From the NCBI GenBank assembly GCA_027306715.1, contig DAHUZG010000359.1, positions 1-22,263 of the forward strand: a stretch of DNA of 22,263 nucleotides, written 5' to 3'. The position numbers and the translations under genes were made by a program. Origin of the DNA: Acidimicrobiaceae bacterium (GTDB lineage Bacteria; Actinomycetota; Acidimicrobiia; Acidimicrobiales; Bog-793). Positions 8,063-15,356 of this stretch are shown here, piece after piece (positions within the stretch are counted from its first letter, which is position 1; every line of letters starts with the position of its first letter). The notes beneath the pieces were generated by a model. It was given only the letters and a program-made list of their open reading frames with translations, ran no database searches and had not been told where the DNA came from.

Positions 8063-9324
8063 CCGGCGTCGGGAGGGTAGGGGTCGAAGGCCTTGCAGAG
8101 TGCCCGGACCTCTTCGCGCGCCGCGGCGACGGCGTGCTCGTCCCGGCGCTCACGGAGCACGCTGGCGAGGAGACGGCCGATCTCGGCCATCTCCGTCGGC
8201 CCCATCCCGGCCGTGGTCTCGGCGGCGGAGCCGAGGCGGAGACCACTTGTCACGAACGGCGAGCGTGGGTCGTCGGGGATCTGGTTCTTGTTGCAGGTGA
8301 TACCGGCCCGGTCGAGCACCTCCTGGGCCTCCTTGCCGGTGAGCTCGGGATCGAAGCTGCGCAGGTCGACGAGCACCTGGTGGTTGTCGGTGCCCCCCGA
8401 GACGAGTCGCAGGCCTTCCTCGGCGATGACGGCGGCGAGCGCGTTGGCGTTGGCGACCACGTCAGCGGCGTACTGGCGGAACTCCGGCCGTGCGGCCTCG
8501 GCGAAGGCAACCGCCTTGGCAGCGACGACGTGATCGAGCGGGCCGCCCTGAAGGCCCGGGAAGACGGCGGCGTCGACGGCACGGGCGAGCTCGGCGCCGC
8601 ACAGCACGGCGCCGCCGCGGGGGCCGCGCAGGGTCTTGTGGGTGGTGAAGGTGACGACGTCGGCGATGCCGACCGGGCTCGGGTGGGCCCCCCCGGCGAT
8701 CAGTCCGGCGGGATGGGCGGCGTCGAAGAGGAACAGCGCCCCGACCTCGTCGGCGATCTGGCGGAACGGCAGCGGGTCGATGACCCGGGCGTAGGCGGTC
8801 GTGCCGGCGACGATCAGCTTCGGGCGCGTCTCGAGAGCGAGGTCGCGCACCTGGTCGAGGTCGATCCGCTCCCCCGATCCGTCGTCGGTGGCCGGCGTCA
8901 CGCCGTAGGAGACGAAGCGCCACGTCTTGCCGGTGATGCTGACAGGCGAGCCGTGGGTGAGGTGTCCCCCCTGGTCGAGACGCATGGCGAGGATCGTCTC
9001 GCCCGGCTCGACAAGAGCGAGGTAGGCGGCGAGGTTCGCCGAGGCCCCGGCATGGGGCTGGACGTTGGCGTGCTCGGCGCCGAAGAGGGCGCAGGCGCGC
9101 CGGCGGGCGAGGTCCTCGATCTCGTCGGCGTAGGCGTTGCCACCGTAGTAGCGCCGACCCGGGTAGCCCTCGGAGTACTTGTTCGTCAGCACCGACGCCG
9201 TGGCGGCGAGCACGGGGCGGGAGGTGAAGTTCTCCGAGGCGATGAGCTGGATCGTCGTCCGCTGGCGCTCGAGCTCGCGCTCGAGGATGGCGGCGACCTC
9301 GGGGTCTGAGGAGAGACGGGGCAC
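8056..9324 (-). CDS. glyA: Serine hydroxymethyltransferase
   Basis: PLP enzyme interconverting serine and glycine while charging tetrahydrofolate with a one-carbon unit; 422 aa. The PLP lysine is K230 in TTHKTLRGPRGG (227-238). Also present are SENF (30-33), YSEGYPGRRYYGG (50-62), LFDAAHPAGLIAGG (199-212, with D201 and H204) and SGLRLGS near the C terminus for the substrate carboxylate. I chose GTG at 9324, preceded by GAGAG, since an upstream ATG (9432) would add 36 low-complexity residues not found in the family. The usual T-R-G near the C terminus reads T-A-G. glyA sits between tsaC and the transferase, as I recall it does in Streptomyces and, more loosely, in Bacillus. A 305-bp gap upstream suggests its own promoter. 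Confidence 0.95.
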   Translation of the reverse strand: MPRLSSDPEVAAILERELERQRTTIQLIASENFTSRPVLAATASVLTNKYSEGYPGRRYYGGNAYADEIEDLARRRACALFGAEHANVQPHAGASANLAAYLALVEPGETILAMRLDQGGHLTHGSPVSITGKTWRFVSYGVTPATDDGSGERIDLDQVRDLALETRPKLIVAGTTAYARVIDPLPFRQIADEVGALFLFDAAHPAGLIAGGAHPSPVGIADVVTFTTHKTLRGPRGGAVLCGAELARAVDAAVFPGLQGGPLDHVVAAKAVAFAEAARPEFRQYAADVVANANALAAVIAEEGLRLVSGGTDNHQVLVDLRSFDPELTGKEAQEVLDRAGITCNKNQIPDDPRSPFVTSGLRLGSAAETTAGMGPTEMAEIGRLLASVLRERRDEHAVAAAREEVRALCKAFDPYPPDAGR

Positions 9325-9629
9325 GGCTCTCGATGCTACTGCCGGTCGCCGCCCGGAGACCGGCGGCGGCGCTCCGAGGGGAGGCCGACCTGCCAGGAGG
9401 CGCGGGTGTCGAGCTGGTTCCCGGTACGTCATCTCATCCTTGCCACCTTCGCCCCCTTCGACCCGCTTCGGGGCGCTCGCCGTGGGCAGGGCACGACATC
9501 GCCGTCATGGCGATCTGGGCCATCGCTGGCATCGCCGTCGCCTTGGGCCGGTTCCGCTGGGAACCGTCGCAGCGCCGAGCCGGCCGGCGACCGGGACGGG
9601 CGACCTGGGGCCGGGCGGGCCGCGGGCGA
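9325..9629. other. 305-bp gap between tsaC and glyA with one perfect hairpin
   Basis: No convincing gene is seen on either strand. A perfect 7-bp inverted repeat with a four-base loop (cggttcc gctg ggaaccg) lies at 9549-9566; it has no T-run, so it is not a classical terminator. Several ggcgatg words recur around 9490-9540. A TAGCAT box lies eight bases before the glyA GTG (9333-9338, minus strand), which would give a nearly leaderless transcript, but I find no matching -35. A short plus-strand frame with one hydrophobic stretch (MAIWAIAGIAVALG, from about 9508) has no support beyond hydrophobicity. Confidence 0.5.
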
Positions 9630-10358
9630 CTACCGAGCCGAAAGGTCGGCAACCTCGACCCCGAGGACGGTGGCGAGCTCCCCGGCCGCGATCGAGCCCC
9701 GCCTGAGCAGGCAGGGGGGGTCGGCGACGAGGGAGACGACGCTCGAGGGGTCGCTCTCGCAGGCGCCGCCGTCGAGCACCCTCACGCCCGCGTCGGCGAA
9801 CACCTCGGCGACCGCGGCCGCCGACGTGCACGGTGGCTCGCCGTGGCGGTGGGCGCTCGTCACCGCCAGCGGCCCGGTCACACCGAGGAGCCGCCGCAGC
9901 AGCGCGTGGTCGGGACAGCGCAGTCCCACCGTCGCCCCGTCGCCGCCGAGCACGTAGCCGAGGCCGGCGGAGGCGCGCACGACGACGGTCAGCGGGCCGG
10001 GCCAGAAAGCCTGGGCCAGGAGCCCGAGCGCCTCACGCGTCGTCGGGGCGGCGAGGAGGAGGGCCTCGGACGGCTCGGCCACGAGCACCGGGAGGGCGAG
10101 CGACGCGGGGCGCCCCTTCAGCGCGAACAGCACCTCGCTCGCAGCAGCGCTGCGGGGGTCGACGGCGAGCCCGTAGACGGTGTCCGTCGGAACCGCCACA
10201 ACCTCGCCGCGAGCGACAGCAGCCGCGATGTGGCGGATCGAGGCCGTGGAGTCAGCCGGTCCAGCTGCGCCAGCGGGGGGGCCGCCAGCGGGGGGGCCGC
10301 CAGCGCCTTCCGGCGCGCCAGCAGCGCCGGCTGACCCGCCGGCGGCGGCGACAGCCAT
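9630..10358 (-). CDS. tsaC: L-threonylcarbamoyladenylate synthase (TsaC/Sua5/YrdC family)
   Basis: Makes threonylcarbamoyl-AMP from threonine, bicarbonate and ATP for the universal t6A37 tRNA modification. 242 aa from ATG at 10358; an in-frame ATG at 10385 is the alternative. The YrdC core starts near residue 41 (IRHIAAAVARGEVVAVPTDT), with VYGLAVD (61-67), the KxR motif K81-R83 in LKGRP, FWPGPLTVVV (119-128), GLRCPDH (145-151) and PSSVVSL (204-210). Odd: the SxN motif that normally reads TSAN reads TSAH (167-170). The N terminus is a 35-residue Gly/Ala/Pro low-complexity tail built from a 15-bp repeat with two seven-base homopolymers. The start lies 13 bases after the prmC stop. Confidence 0.88.
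   Translation of the reverse strand: MAVAAAGGSAGAAGAPEGAGGPPAGGPPAGAAGPADSTASIRHIAAAVARGEVVAVPTDTVYGLAVDPRSAAASEVLFALKGRPASLALPVLVAEPSEALLLAAPTTREALGLLAQAFWPGPLTVVVRASAGLGYVLGGDGATVGLRCPDHALLRRLLGVTGPLAVTSAHRHGEPPCTSAAAVAEVFADAGVRVLDGGACESDPSSVVSLVADPPCLLRRGSIAAGELATVLGVEVADLSAR
10269..10306 (-). repeat. 15-bp repeat with two G7/C7 tracts in the tsaC 5' coding region
   Basis: gccagcgggggggcc at 10269-10283 is exactly repeated at 10284-10298, and a partial third copy follows. It encodes GGPPAGGPPAG. Each full copy holds a run of seven identical bases, a typical slippage target. Confidence 0.85.
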
Positions 10359-10371
10359 CTCGCGGCGCCAC

Positions 10372-11370
10372 TCACCTCCCGCCATGCAGCTGCGTCCCGC
10401 TCTGAGGTTCGGAATGGCGGACCCCTCGTGCGACCACCGGGGCGAGCCATCGTGCGACGAGCACACGCGGTCGCCCCGCAAGGTCCCGGGCGATACGGGC
10501 CTCGGTGGCGCCGGCCGAGGAGGCCAGCGCCAGAGCCCCGTCGGCCTGATGCGGGGCCAGCTCGAGCACGAGCGCCCCGCCCGGCGCCAGCACCCGAGGA
10601 GCGCCGCGCACGATGGCGGCGATCGCCTCGAGACCGGTCGGGCCGGCGACGAGGGCCTCGTACGGATCGTGCTCGCGCACCACGGGCTCGAGCTCCGGCC
10701 ACTCCGCTGCAGCGAGATAGGGCGGGTTGGCGACGACCAGGTCGAAGCTCGCCGGCAGTTCGGCTTCGAGCGCCTCGTACCAGTCGCCGGACGAGAGGCG
10801 CACCCGCGCCGCTGCCGGCGGGGGCAGGCGGGCGACGTTCTCGGCTGCCAGCTCGAGCGCCCGTGACGAGCGATCCGTGGCCACGACCTCGACCTCGGCG
10901 CGCTCAGAGACGAGCGAACAGGCGATGGCCCCGCCGCCGGTGCCGAGGTCGGCGGCGCGCCGCCGCACCGGCTGCCGCACCGGAACCGGCTGCGGAACCG
11001 GCGGCGGCTGCGGTGAAGCCTCCGGCGGCGGCGACGGTGAAGCCTCCGGCGGCGGCGCGTCGTCGAGCGCCGCTAGGGCGTGCTCGACGACGAGCTCGGT
11101 CTCCGGCCGCGGGACGAGCGCCCGCCCGTCGACGACCAGCTCGAGGGTACGGAAGCTCCAATGCCCGAGCACGTGCTGGAGCGGCTCGCCGGACCGGCGC
11201 CGAGCGACGAGCCGGTCGAGGCGGGTGGCGGCCTCCGCCGGTGCGAGCTCCTCGAGCCGGCTGCGCAGGCGCGACCAGCTCGACCCCGCCACCTCCTCGA
11301 GCAGCCAGCGAGCCTCGCTGTCGCTGCCGAGCTCCCGGCGGGCGCCGGCGAGGAGCAGGCCCCAGCTCAA
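10372..11370 (-). CDS. prmC: Release-factor glutamine methyltransferase
   Basis: Methylates the glutamine of the GGQ motif of release factors, using SAM. 332 aa from a TTG at 11370 that overlaps the prfA stop as TTGA; GGCGAG precedes it and no better start is in frame. An N-terminal helical substrate domain includes GEPLQHVLGHWSFRTLEL (61-78) and VPRPETE (86-92). The SAM-binding DLGTGGGAIAC (141-151) and catalytic NPPY (215-218) follow. Between them (about 103-138) lies a proline-rich linker with two PPPEASP-type units, produced by a 24-bp tandem duplication; relatives normally have a short join here. The N-terminal methionine is encoded by TTG. Placement directly after prfA is the classic arrangement of enzyme with substrate gene. 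Confidence 0.93.
   Translation of the reverse strand: MSWGLLLAGARRELGSDSEARWLLEEVAGSSWSRLRSRLEELAPAEAATRLDRLVARRRSGEPLQHVLGHWSFRTLELVVDGRALVPRPETELVVEHALAALDDAPPPEASPSPPPEASPQPPPVPQPVPVRQPVRRRAADLGTGGGAIACSLVSERAEVEVVATDRSSRALELAAENVARLPPPAAARVRLSSGDWYEALEAELPASFDLVVANPPYLAAAEWPELEPVVREHDPYEALVAGPTGLEAIAAIVRGAPRVLAPGGALVLELAPHQADGALALASSAGATEARIARDLAGRPRVLVARWLAPVVARGVRHSEPQSGTQLHGGR
11011..11058 (-). repeat. 24-bp tandem duplication encoding the PrmC proline-rich linker
   Basis: cggtgaagcctccggcggcg plus four bases (11011-11034) is repeated at 11035-11058 with a single change near the end. It encodes PPPEASPSPPPEASPQ. Further ccggaaccggctgc-type imperfect repeats lie at about 10969-11005. 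Confidence 0.85.
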
Positions 11371-12440
11371 CGCTCGCCGAGCTGACGCCGGCGCTCGTCG
11401 GCGAGCAGCGCGTCGACGAGCTCGTCGAGGTCTCCCTGGAGCACGCGGTCGAGCTTGTGCAAGGTGAGCCCGATGCGATGGTCGGTGACCCGGTTCTCCT
11501 TGAAATTGTACGTGCGGATCTTCTCCGAGCGGCCGCCGGAGCCGACCTGCTCGCGCGCCGCTTGTGAGTGCTCGGCTGCCTGGCGCTCCTGCTCGAGCTT
11601 GAGCAGCCGTGCCCTCAGCACCTGCATCGCCTTGGCGCGGTTCTGGATCTGGCTCTTCTCGTCCTGCATCGAGACGACGACGCCGGTCGGCAGGTGCGTG
11701 ATGCGGACCGCGGAGTCCGTCGTGTTGACCGACTGGCCGCCCGGGCCGGTCGAGCGGTAGACGTCGATCTTCAGGTCGTTCGGGTCGATGTCGACCTCGA
11801 CCTCGTCGGCCTCGGGCAGCACCGTCACCGTCGCCGACGAGGTGTGGACACGACCCTGTGACTCGGTCGCCGGCACCCGCTGGACGCGGTGCGGCCCACC
11901 CTCGTGCTTGAGCCGCTGCCAAGCGTCTCGGCCTGTCTCGAGGAAGGTCGCCTCGTCGATCCCGCCGAGGTCAGAGGCGCGCTCGGCGAGCACCTCGAGC
12001 CTCCAGCGCCGGTGCTCGGCGTAGCGGCGGTACATCTCGAACAGGTCGCGGGCGAAAAGGTTCGCTTCCTCCCCGCCCTCGGCGCCGCGCACCGAGACGA
12101 TGACGTTGCGCCCGTCGTTCGGGTCCCGTGGCAGGAGGAGCGCCCGGAGCTCGACCTCGAGCTCCTCGATGCGCCGTTCGGCGGCGGCAACCTCGCCGCG
12201 GCCGAGCTCGCGCTCGGCTGCTGGGGCGTCCTCGAGCATCTCGCGCGCCGCCTGGAGGTCGGCGTCGGCGGACTCGAGGGCGCGCCAGCAGGCCACGACC
12301 GGTTCGAGCTCCTTGTGGCGGCGCGAGAGCTGAAGGAATCGGCGGCGGTCGGAGGCGACGTCGGGCTGGCTCAGCTCGGCGAGCACGTCCTCGTACTCGC
12401 GCTCGAGAGCGACGAACCGACGGGGCTCGAACGCGGTCAC
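11367..12440 (-). CDS. prfA: Peptide chain release factor 1
   Basis: Reads UAA and UAG stop codons and triggers peptide release. 357 aa, the usual length, from GTG at 12440. The codon-recognition PAT tripeptide is at 190-192 (RVPATESQGR), which identifies RF1 and not RF2. The catalytic GGQ is at 234-236 in STGPGGQSVNTTDSAV. The coiled N-terminal domain occupies about the first 105 residues. An upstream ATG would add 51 low-complexity residues overlapping the rpmE end, so I rejected it. The stop overlaps the TTG of prmC. TGA is the most frequent stop in this window, so RF2 must be encoded elsewhere. Confidence 0.96.
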   Translation of the reverse strand: MTAFEPRRFVALEREYEDVLAELSQPDVASDRRRFLQLSRRHKELEPVVACWRALESADADLQAAREMLEDAPAAERELGRGEVAAAERRIEELEVELRALLLPRDPNDGRNVIVSVRGAEGGEEANLFARDLFEMYRRYAEHRRWRLEVLAERASDLGGIDEATFLETGRDAWQRLKHEGGPHRVQRVPATESQGRVHTSSATVTVLPEADEVEVDIDPNDLKIDVYRSTGPGGQSVNTTDSAVRITHLPTGVVVSMQDEKSQIQNRAKAMQVLRARLLKLEQERQAAEHSQAAREQVGSGGRSEKIRTYNFKENRVTDHRIGLTLHKLDRVLQGDLDELVDALLADERRRQLGER

Positions 12441-12534
12441 GCCGGCACCCCCGTCGTGGCGGGCGCCGGCGTGCGGGCCGACGGCTCGGCCCCCGGCGCC
12501 TGGTCGGGCGTCGGGGCGCCCGGGCTCGGCGTTC

Positions 12535-12750
12535 TCAGCGTGTCCGCTGCGGCCGCTTGCCGTAGCGGCGCTCGAAGCGCTCGACGCGGCCACCGGTGTC
12601 GACGAGCTTCTGCTTGCCGGTGTAGAAGGGGTGGCACTCGTTGCACAGCTCGGAGTGCAGCTCGTTCTTGGTCGAGCGCGTCGTGAAGGTGTTGCCGCAC
12701 GAGCACTTCACCGTCGCTGTCACGTAGTTCGGGTGGACGTCGGTCTTCAT
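12535..12750 (-). CDS. rpmE: 50S ribosomal protein L31, zinc-binding form
   Basis: 71 aa. MKTDVHPNYVTATVKCSCGN begins like typical bacterial L31. Four cysteines in a CxC...CxxC layout (C16, C18, C36, C39) make it the zinc-carrying (C+) form. The ATG at 12750 has GGAGA about seven bases upstream. In the 56-bp spacer after rho a small perfect stem (gcccc accac ggggc, 12765-12779) lies just before the ribosome site and could tune translation. The gene sits between rho and prfA as in other Actinomycetota. The tail RRYGKRPQRTR is basic and probably contacts rRNA. Confidence 0.97.
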   Translation of the reverse strand: MKTDVHPNYVTATVKCSCGNTFTTRSTKNELHSELCNECHPFYTGKQKLVDTGGRVERFERRYGKRPQRTR

Positions 12751-12806
12751 GATGTCTCCAGTCTGCCCCACCACGGGGCGGCGTCGGAAGCTCGACAGCG
12801 CGGCGA

Positions 12807-14825
12807 TCAGGCCGTCGGGACGGGCGCCTTGGCGATCTCGGCGAGGAACTCGTCGTTGGACTTGGTCGTGCGGATCTTGTCCATCAACAGCTCCAGGCCG
12901 GCCGCTGCGTTTCCCTCGTTGGCGAGCGCGTTCAGCACCCGGCGCAGCTTCCACACCTGCTGCAGCTGCGAGCGCCCGAAGAGCAGCTCCTCGTGTCGAG
13001 TCGAGCTGGCGTTGACGTCGATCGCCGGGTAGAGGCGGCGCTCGGCGAGCTTGCGGTCAAGCCGCAGCTCCATGTTGCCGGTGCCCTTGAACTCCTCGAA
13101 GATCACCTCGTCCATCTTCGAGCCGGTCTCCACGAGCGCCGTGGCAAGGATCGTGAGCGAGCCGCCCTCTTCGATGTTGCGCGCCGCTCCATAGAAGCGC
13201 TTCGGCGGGTACAACGCACCTGAGTCGACGCCTCCGGACATGATCCGGCCCGTCGCCGGCTGGGAGAGGTTGTAGGCGCGGGCGAGGCGGGTGATGCCGT
13301 CGAGGATGATGACGACGTCCTTGCCGAGCTCGACGAGGCGCTTGGCTCTCTCGATGGTGAGCTCCGCCACCGCGGTGTGCTCGTCGGCGGGACGGTCGAA
13401 GGTCGAGGCGATGACCTCGCCCTTCACCGAGCGGCGCATGTCGGTGACCTCCTCGGGCCGCTCGTCGACGAGCAGCACGATGAGGTGGACGTCGGGGTTG
13501 TTGGCCTCGATCGAGTGGGCGATCTGCTTCAAGATCGTCGTCTTGCCGGCCTTGGACGGCGAGACGATCATTCCCCGCTGGCCCTTGCCGATCGGCGAGA
13601 TGAGGTCGACGATCCGGGCGGTGAGGTTTGCCGAGTCGCCGGGGAGCTCGAGGCGGAGAGGCTCGTCGGGGAACAGCGGGGTGAGGTCCTCGAAACGGGG
13701 CCGGTTCCGTGCCTCCTCGGCCGGCATCCCTCCGATGGAGTCGATGCGGATCAGCGCCGGGTACTTCTCACTGGCCCCGGCCGGGCGGCACGCGCCCTCG
13801 ATGGCGTCGCCCTTGCGCAGGGCGAAGCGACGCGCTTGGCTGACCGAGACGTAGACGTCGCGCTGGCTGGCAAGGTAGCCGCTCGTGCGGAGGAAGCCGT
13901 AGCCCTCATCGCGCAGGTCGAGCAGCCCGCGTACCGGTACGAGCTCGCCCTGCCAGCTCCCCTCCTGGCTGCCCGTCGACTCGCTCCGCTCGCCACGATC
14001 GCGGCCCCGGCGCCGCCGGCCGCGGCGGTTGCCGAGGTCGCTGGCCGTACCAGGCTGGGCCGCGGGAGCGGCCTCGGCCATCGCCTGCGGGCCGCCCTCG
14101 ACGCCGCCCTCCGGCTGCTCGCCACTGGCGCCGTTGGCGAAGGCGCCGTTCGCAATCGGGCCGTTGCTGGCCGGGCCGTTGCTGGCCGAGCCGTTGCTCG
14201 CCGAGCCGTGCGCGGCGGCGCCGTTCGATCCCCTGGCGAGACCGGTCGCCGTCGAGGTCTCGCCCCGGGACCCGTTGGAGCGGCCGTTCGGGCGCCCCGC
14301 TGCAGCCGGGCGAGGCGGCCTCGAGAGCTCGCCGGTCCGGGCCCCGTTCGACGGAGCACCGGTGCCTTCAGGCACCGTGCCCTCGGCCTGCTCGATGCCG
14401 TCGGCGTGCTGTGGCGCCGCGCCGGGAAGGGCGCCGACGACGATTCCGTCGGCGGCCGCCGCCACGAGCCCTTCTGAGTCGCCCGCGCCGAGGTCGAGCT
14501 CGGGCTGGGTGGCGGCGGCGCGCTTGGAGGTGCGGGGGACGCGGACCTTGCGTGCCGGCGGGGCGACACCCGGACCCTCGAGGCCGTCTTCGAAGCCGAC
14601 GCCGACGTCGCCGGAAGCGCCGTCGGGCGACGAGCCGTTGCTCGAGCCCGCGCCGCCGCCGTCGCCTCCCGGGGCGTCGACGCCGGTTGCACGCAGGATG
14701 AGGTCGATGATGTCGGCCTTCTTCGAGCGGGCGGTCGGCTTGAGCGACATCGCCGATGCGATCGCGTGGAGCTCGTCGCGCTCCTTGCGTTCGAGGATGG
14801 AACGCTCGAGCTGCTCTGCAGCCAT
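12807..14825 (-). CDS. rho: Transcription termination factor Rho with long low-complexity insert
   Basis: Hexameric RNA helicase that ends transcription. 672 aa against about 420 in E. coli. The SAP-like N-terminal domain (1-46, with LHAIASAMSLKPTARSKKAD) is followed by an insert of about 245 residues (about 48-292). The RNA-binding cold-shock fold covers 293-365 (GYGFLR, VYVSVSQARRF). Then come Walker A SPSKAGKTT (422-430), VDERPEEVTDM (453-463), Walker B VVIILDGITRLARAYN (504-519), the Q-loop region GGVDSGALYPPKRFYGAARN (531-550), and FKGTGNMELRLDR (579-591). The insert holds a seven-unit x-x-x-Asn-Gly repeat and an RRGRRRRGRDRG patch (267-278). Such inserts are usual in actinobacterial Rho and add RNA binding. 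ATG at 14825 with AGGAG six bases upstream. A long leader precedes it. Confidence 0.97.
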   Translation of the reverse strand: MAAEQLERSILERKERDELHAIASAMSLKPTARSKKADIIDLILRATGVDAPGGDGGGAGSSNGSSPDGASGDVGVGFEDGLEGPGVAPPARKVRVPRTSKRAAATQPELDLGAGDSEGLVAAAADGIVVGALPGAAPQHADGIEQAEGTVPEGTGAPSNGARTGELSRPPRPAAAGRPNGRSNGSRGETSTATGLARGSNGAAAHGSASNGSASNGPASNGPIANGAFANGASGEQPEGGVEGGPQAMAEAAPAAQPGTASDLGNRRGRRRRGRDRGERSESTGSQEGSWQGELVPVRGLLDLRDEGYGFLRTSGYLASQRDVYVSVSQARRFALRKGDAIEGACRPAGASEKYPALIRIDSIGGMPAEEARNRPRFEDLTPLFPDEPLRLELPGDSANLTARIVDLISPIGKGQRGMIVSPSKAGKTTILKQIAHSIEANNPDVHLIVLLVDERPEEVTDMRRSVKGEVIASTFDRPADEHTAVAELTIERAKRLVELGKDVVIILDGITRLARAYNLSQPATGRIMSGGVDSGALYPPKRFYGAARNIEEGGSLTILATALVETGSKMDEVIFEEFKGTGNMELRLDRKLAERRLYPAIDVNASSTRHEELLFGRSQLQQVWKLRRVLNALANEGNAAAGLELLMDKIRTTKSNDEFLAEIAKAPVPTA
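14131..14235 (-). repeat. Seven 15-bp units encoding an xxxNG pentapeptide repeat in Rho
   Basis: Seven consecutive 15-bp units start at 14131 and most begin ccgttg or ccgttc. The two at 14161 and 14176 are nearly identical (ccgttgctggccggg and ccgttgctggccgag). They encode SNG / AAAHG / SASNG / SASNG / PASNG / PIANG / AFANG inside the disordered insert of Rho. Confidence 0.9.
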
Positions 14826-15356
14826 CGTTACTCCTGCTCTCTCTGTGAATCGATCTTGATGCTGCCTGTCACCGCGGCAGGGAGGGCCGGGAAGCCTTCC
14901 CGCGGAACATCCGCCGGACGGCCGAGCCGTGAGCCCGCCGGCCCGTCTGCTCGTGAGCCGACAAGAGGTCCTGTCCGCTGCCCACACGCCGAGCGAACTA
15001 GGGGCGCTGGCACCTCGAGGACCGGGAACGCGCTGTCAGCCGTGTTACCGGCTCACAGCCTCCCCCGGTGGAGGGCCGGGGATGCAGATGCGACCTCCGC
15101 GTTCGACCTGCGACGGGACCGCCAGTAGCCCGACTTACGAGCTCCGGGCTGTGCCGCTGGACCGCGCAGCACGAGTGGCGATGTGCCCAGTCTAACGGCT
15201 CGTACCAAGAGCAGCAACAGTCTTCCCGCCCAACGCATTCCCCCCGGCTCACCCGGCGCATGCACCCGGCTCCCGAGCCCTGCGCCAGCAGGCGGCGGCG
15301 CCGCACAGCCGTCCTCGAAGGGCCGTCCTCGAAGGGCCGTCCTCAAAGGGCCGTCC
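14826..15356 (-). promoter_or_regulatory. 531-bp gap with candidate rho promoter and structured leader; thrB absent
   Basis: No homoserine kinase or other credible gene is seen here, although thrB usually lies here in related bacteria. On the minus strand a candidate promoter has TTGCTG (15217-15212) and TAGACT (15194-15189) with a 17-bp spacer, predicting a start near 15182 and a leader of about 357 bases before rho. The leader contains a stem TCCCCGG/CCGGGGA (15062-15082, seven-base loop). Next comes GCTGT-G-AGCCG/CGGCT-G-ACAGC (15032-15059, ten pairs around one G-G mismatch, six-base loop). Rho is autoregulated in other bacteria, so a leader that senses Rho activity is plausible, but this is inference. 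A short minus-strand frame (14998-15306) looks like chance. Confidence 0.45.
15032..15059 (-). other. Strong stem-loop in the rho leader
   Basis: Inverted repeat gctgt c agccg tgttac cggct c acagc. It has five pairs, one symmetric mismatch, five pairs and a six-base loop. No T-run follows, so it is not an intrinsic terminator. A second seven-pair stem lies 2 bases away at 15062-15082. Confidence 0.6.

Noticed and set aside
9549..9566. Perfect hairpin as an intrinsic terminator between tsaC and glyA.
   Set aside because: No T-run follows on either strand.
12441..12593. N-terminal extension of prfA from an upstream ATG.
   Set aside because: It would overlap rpmE, is low complexity, and would make RF1 about 50 residues longer than the family.
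14998..15306. Minus-strand frame of 102 codons between thrC and rho, considered as a remnant of thrB.
   Set aside because: The translation is Arg/Ser/Cys-rich with no GHMP-kinase motif and it overlaps the predicted promoter and stems.
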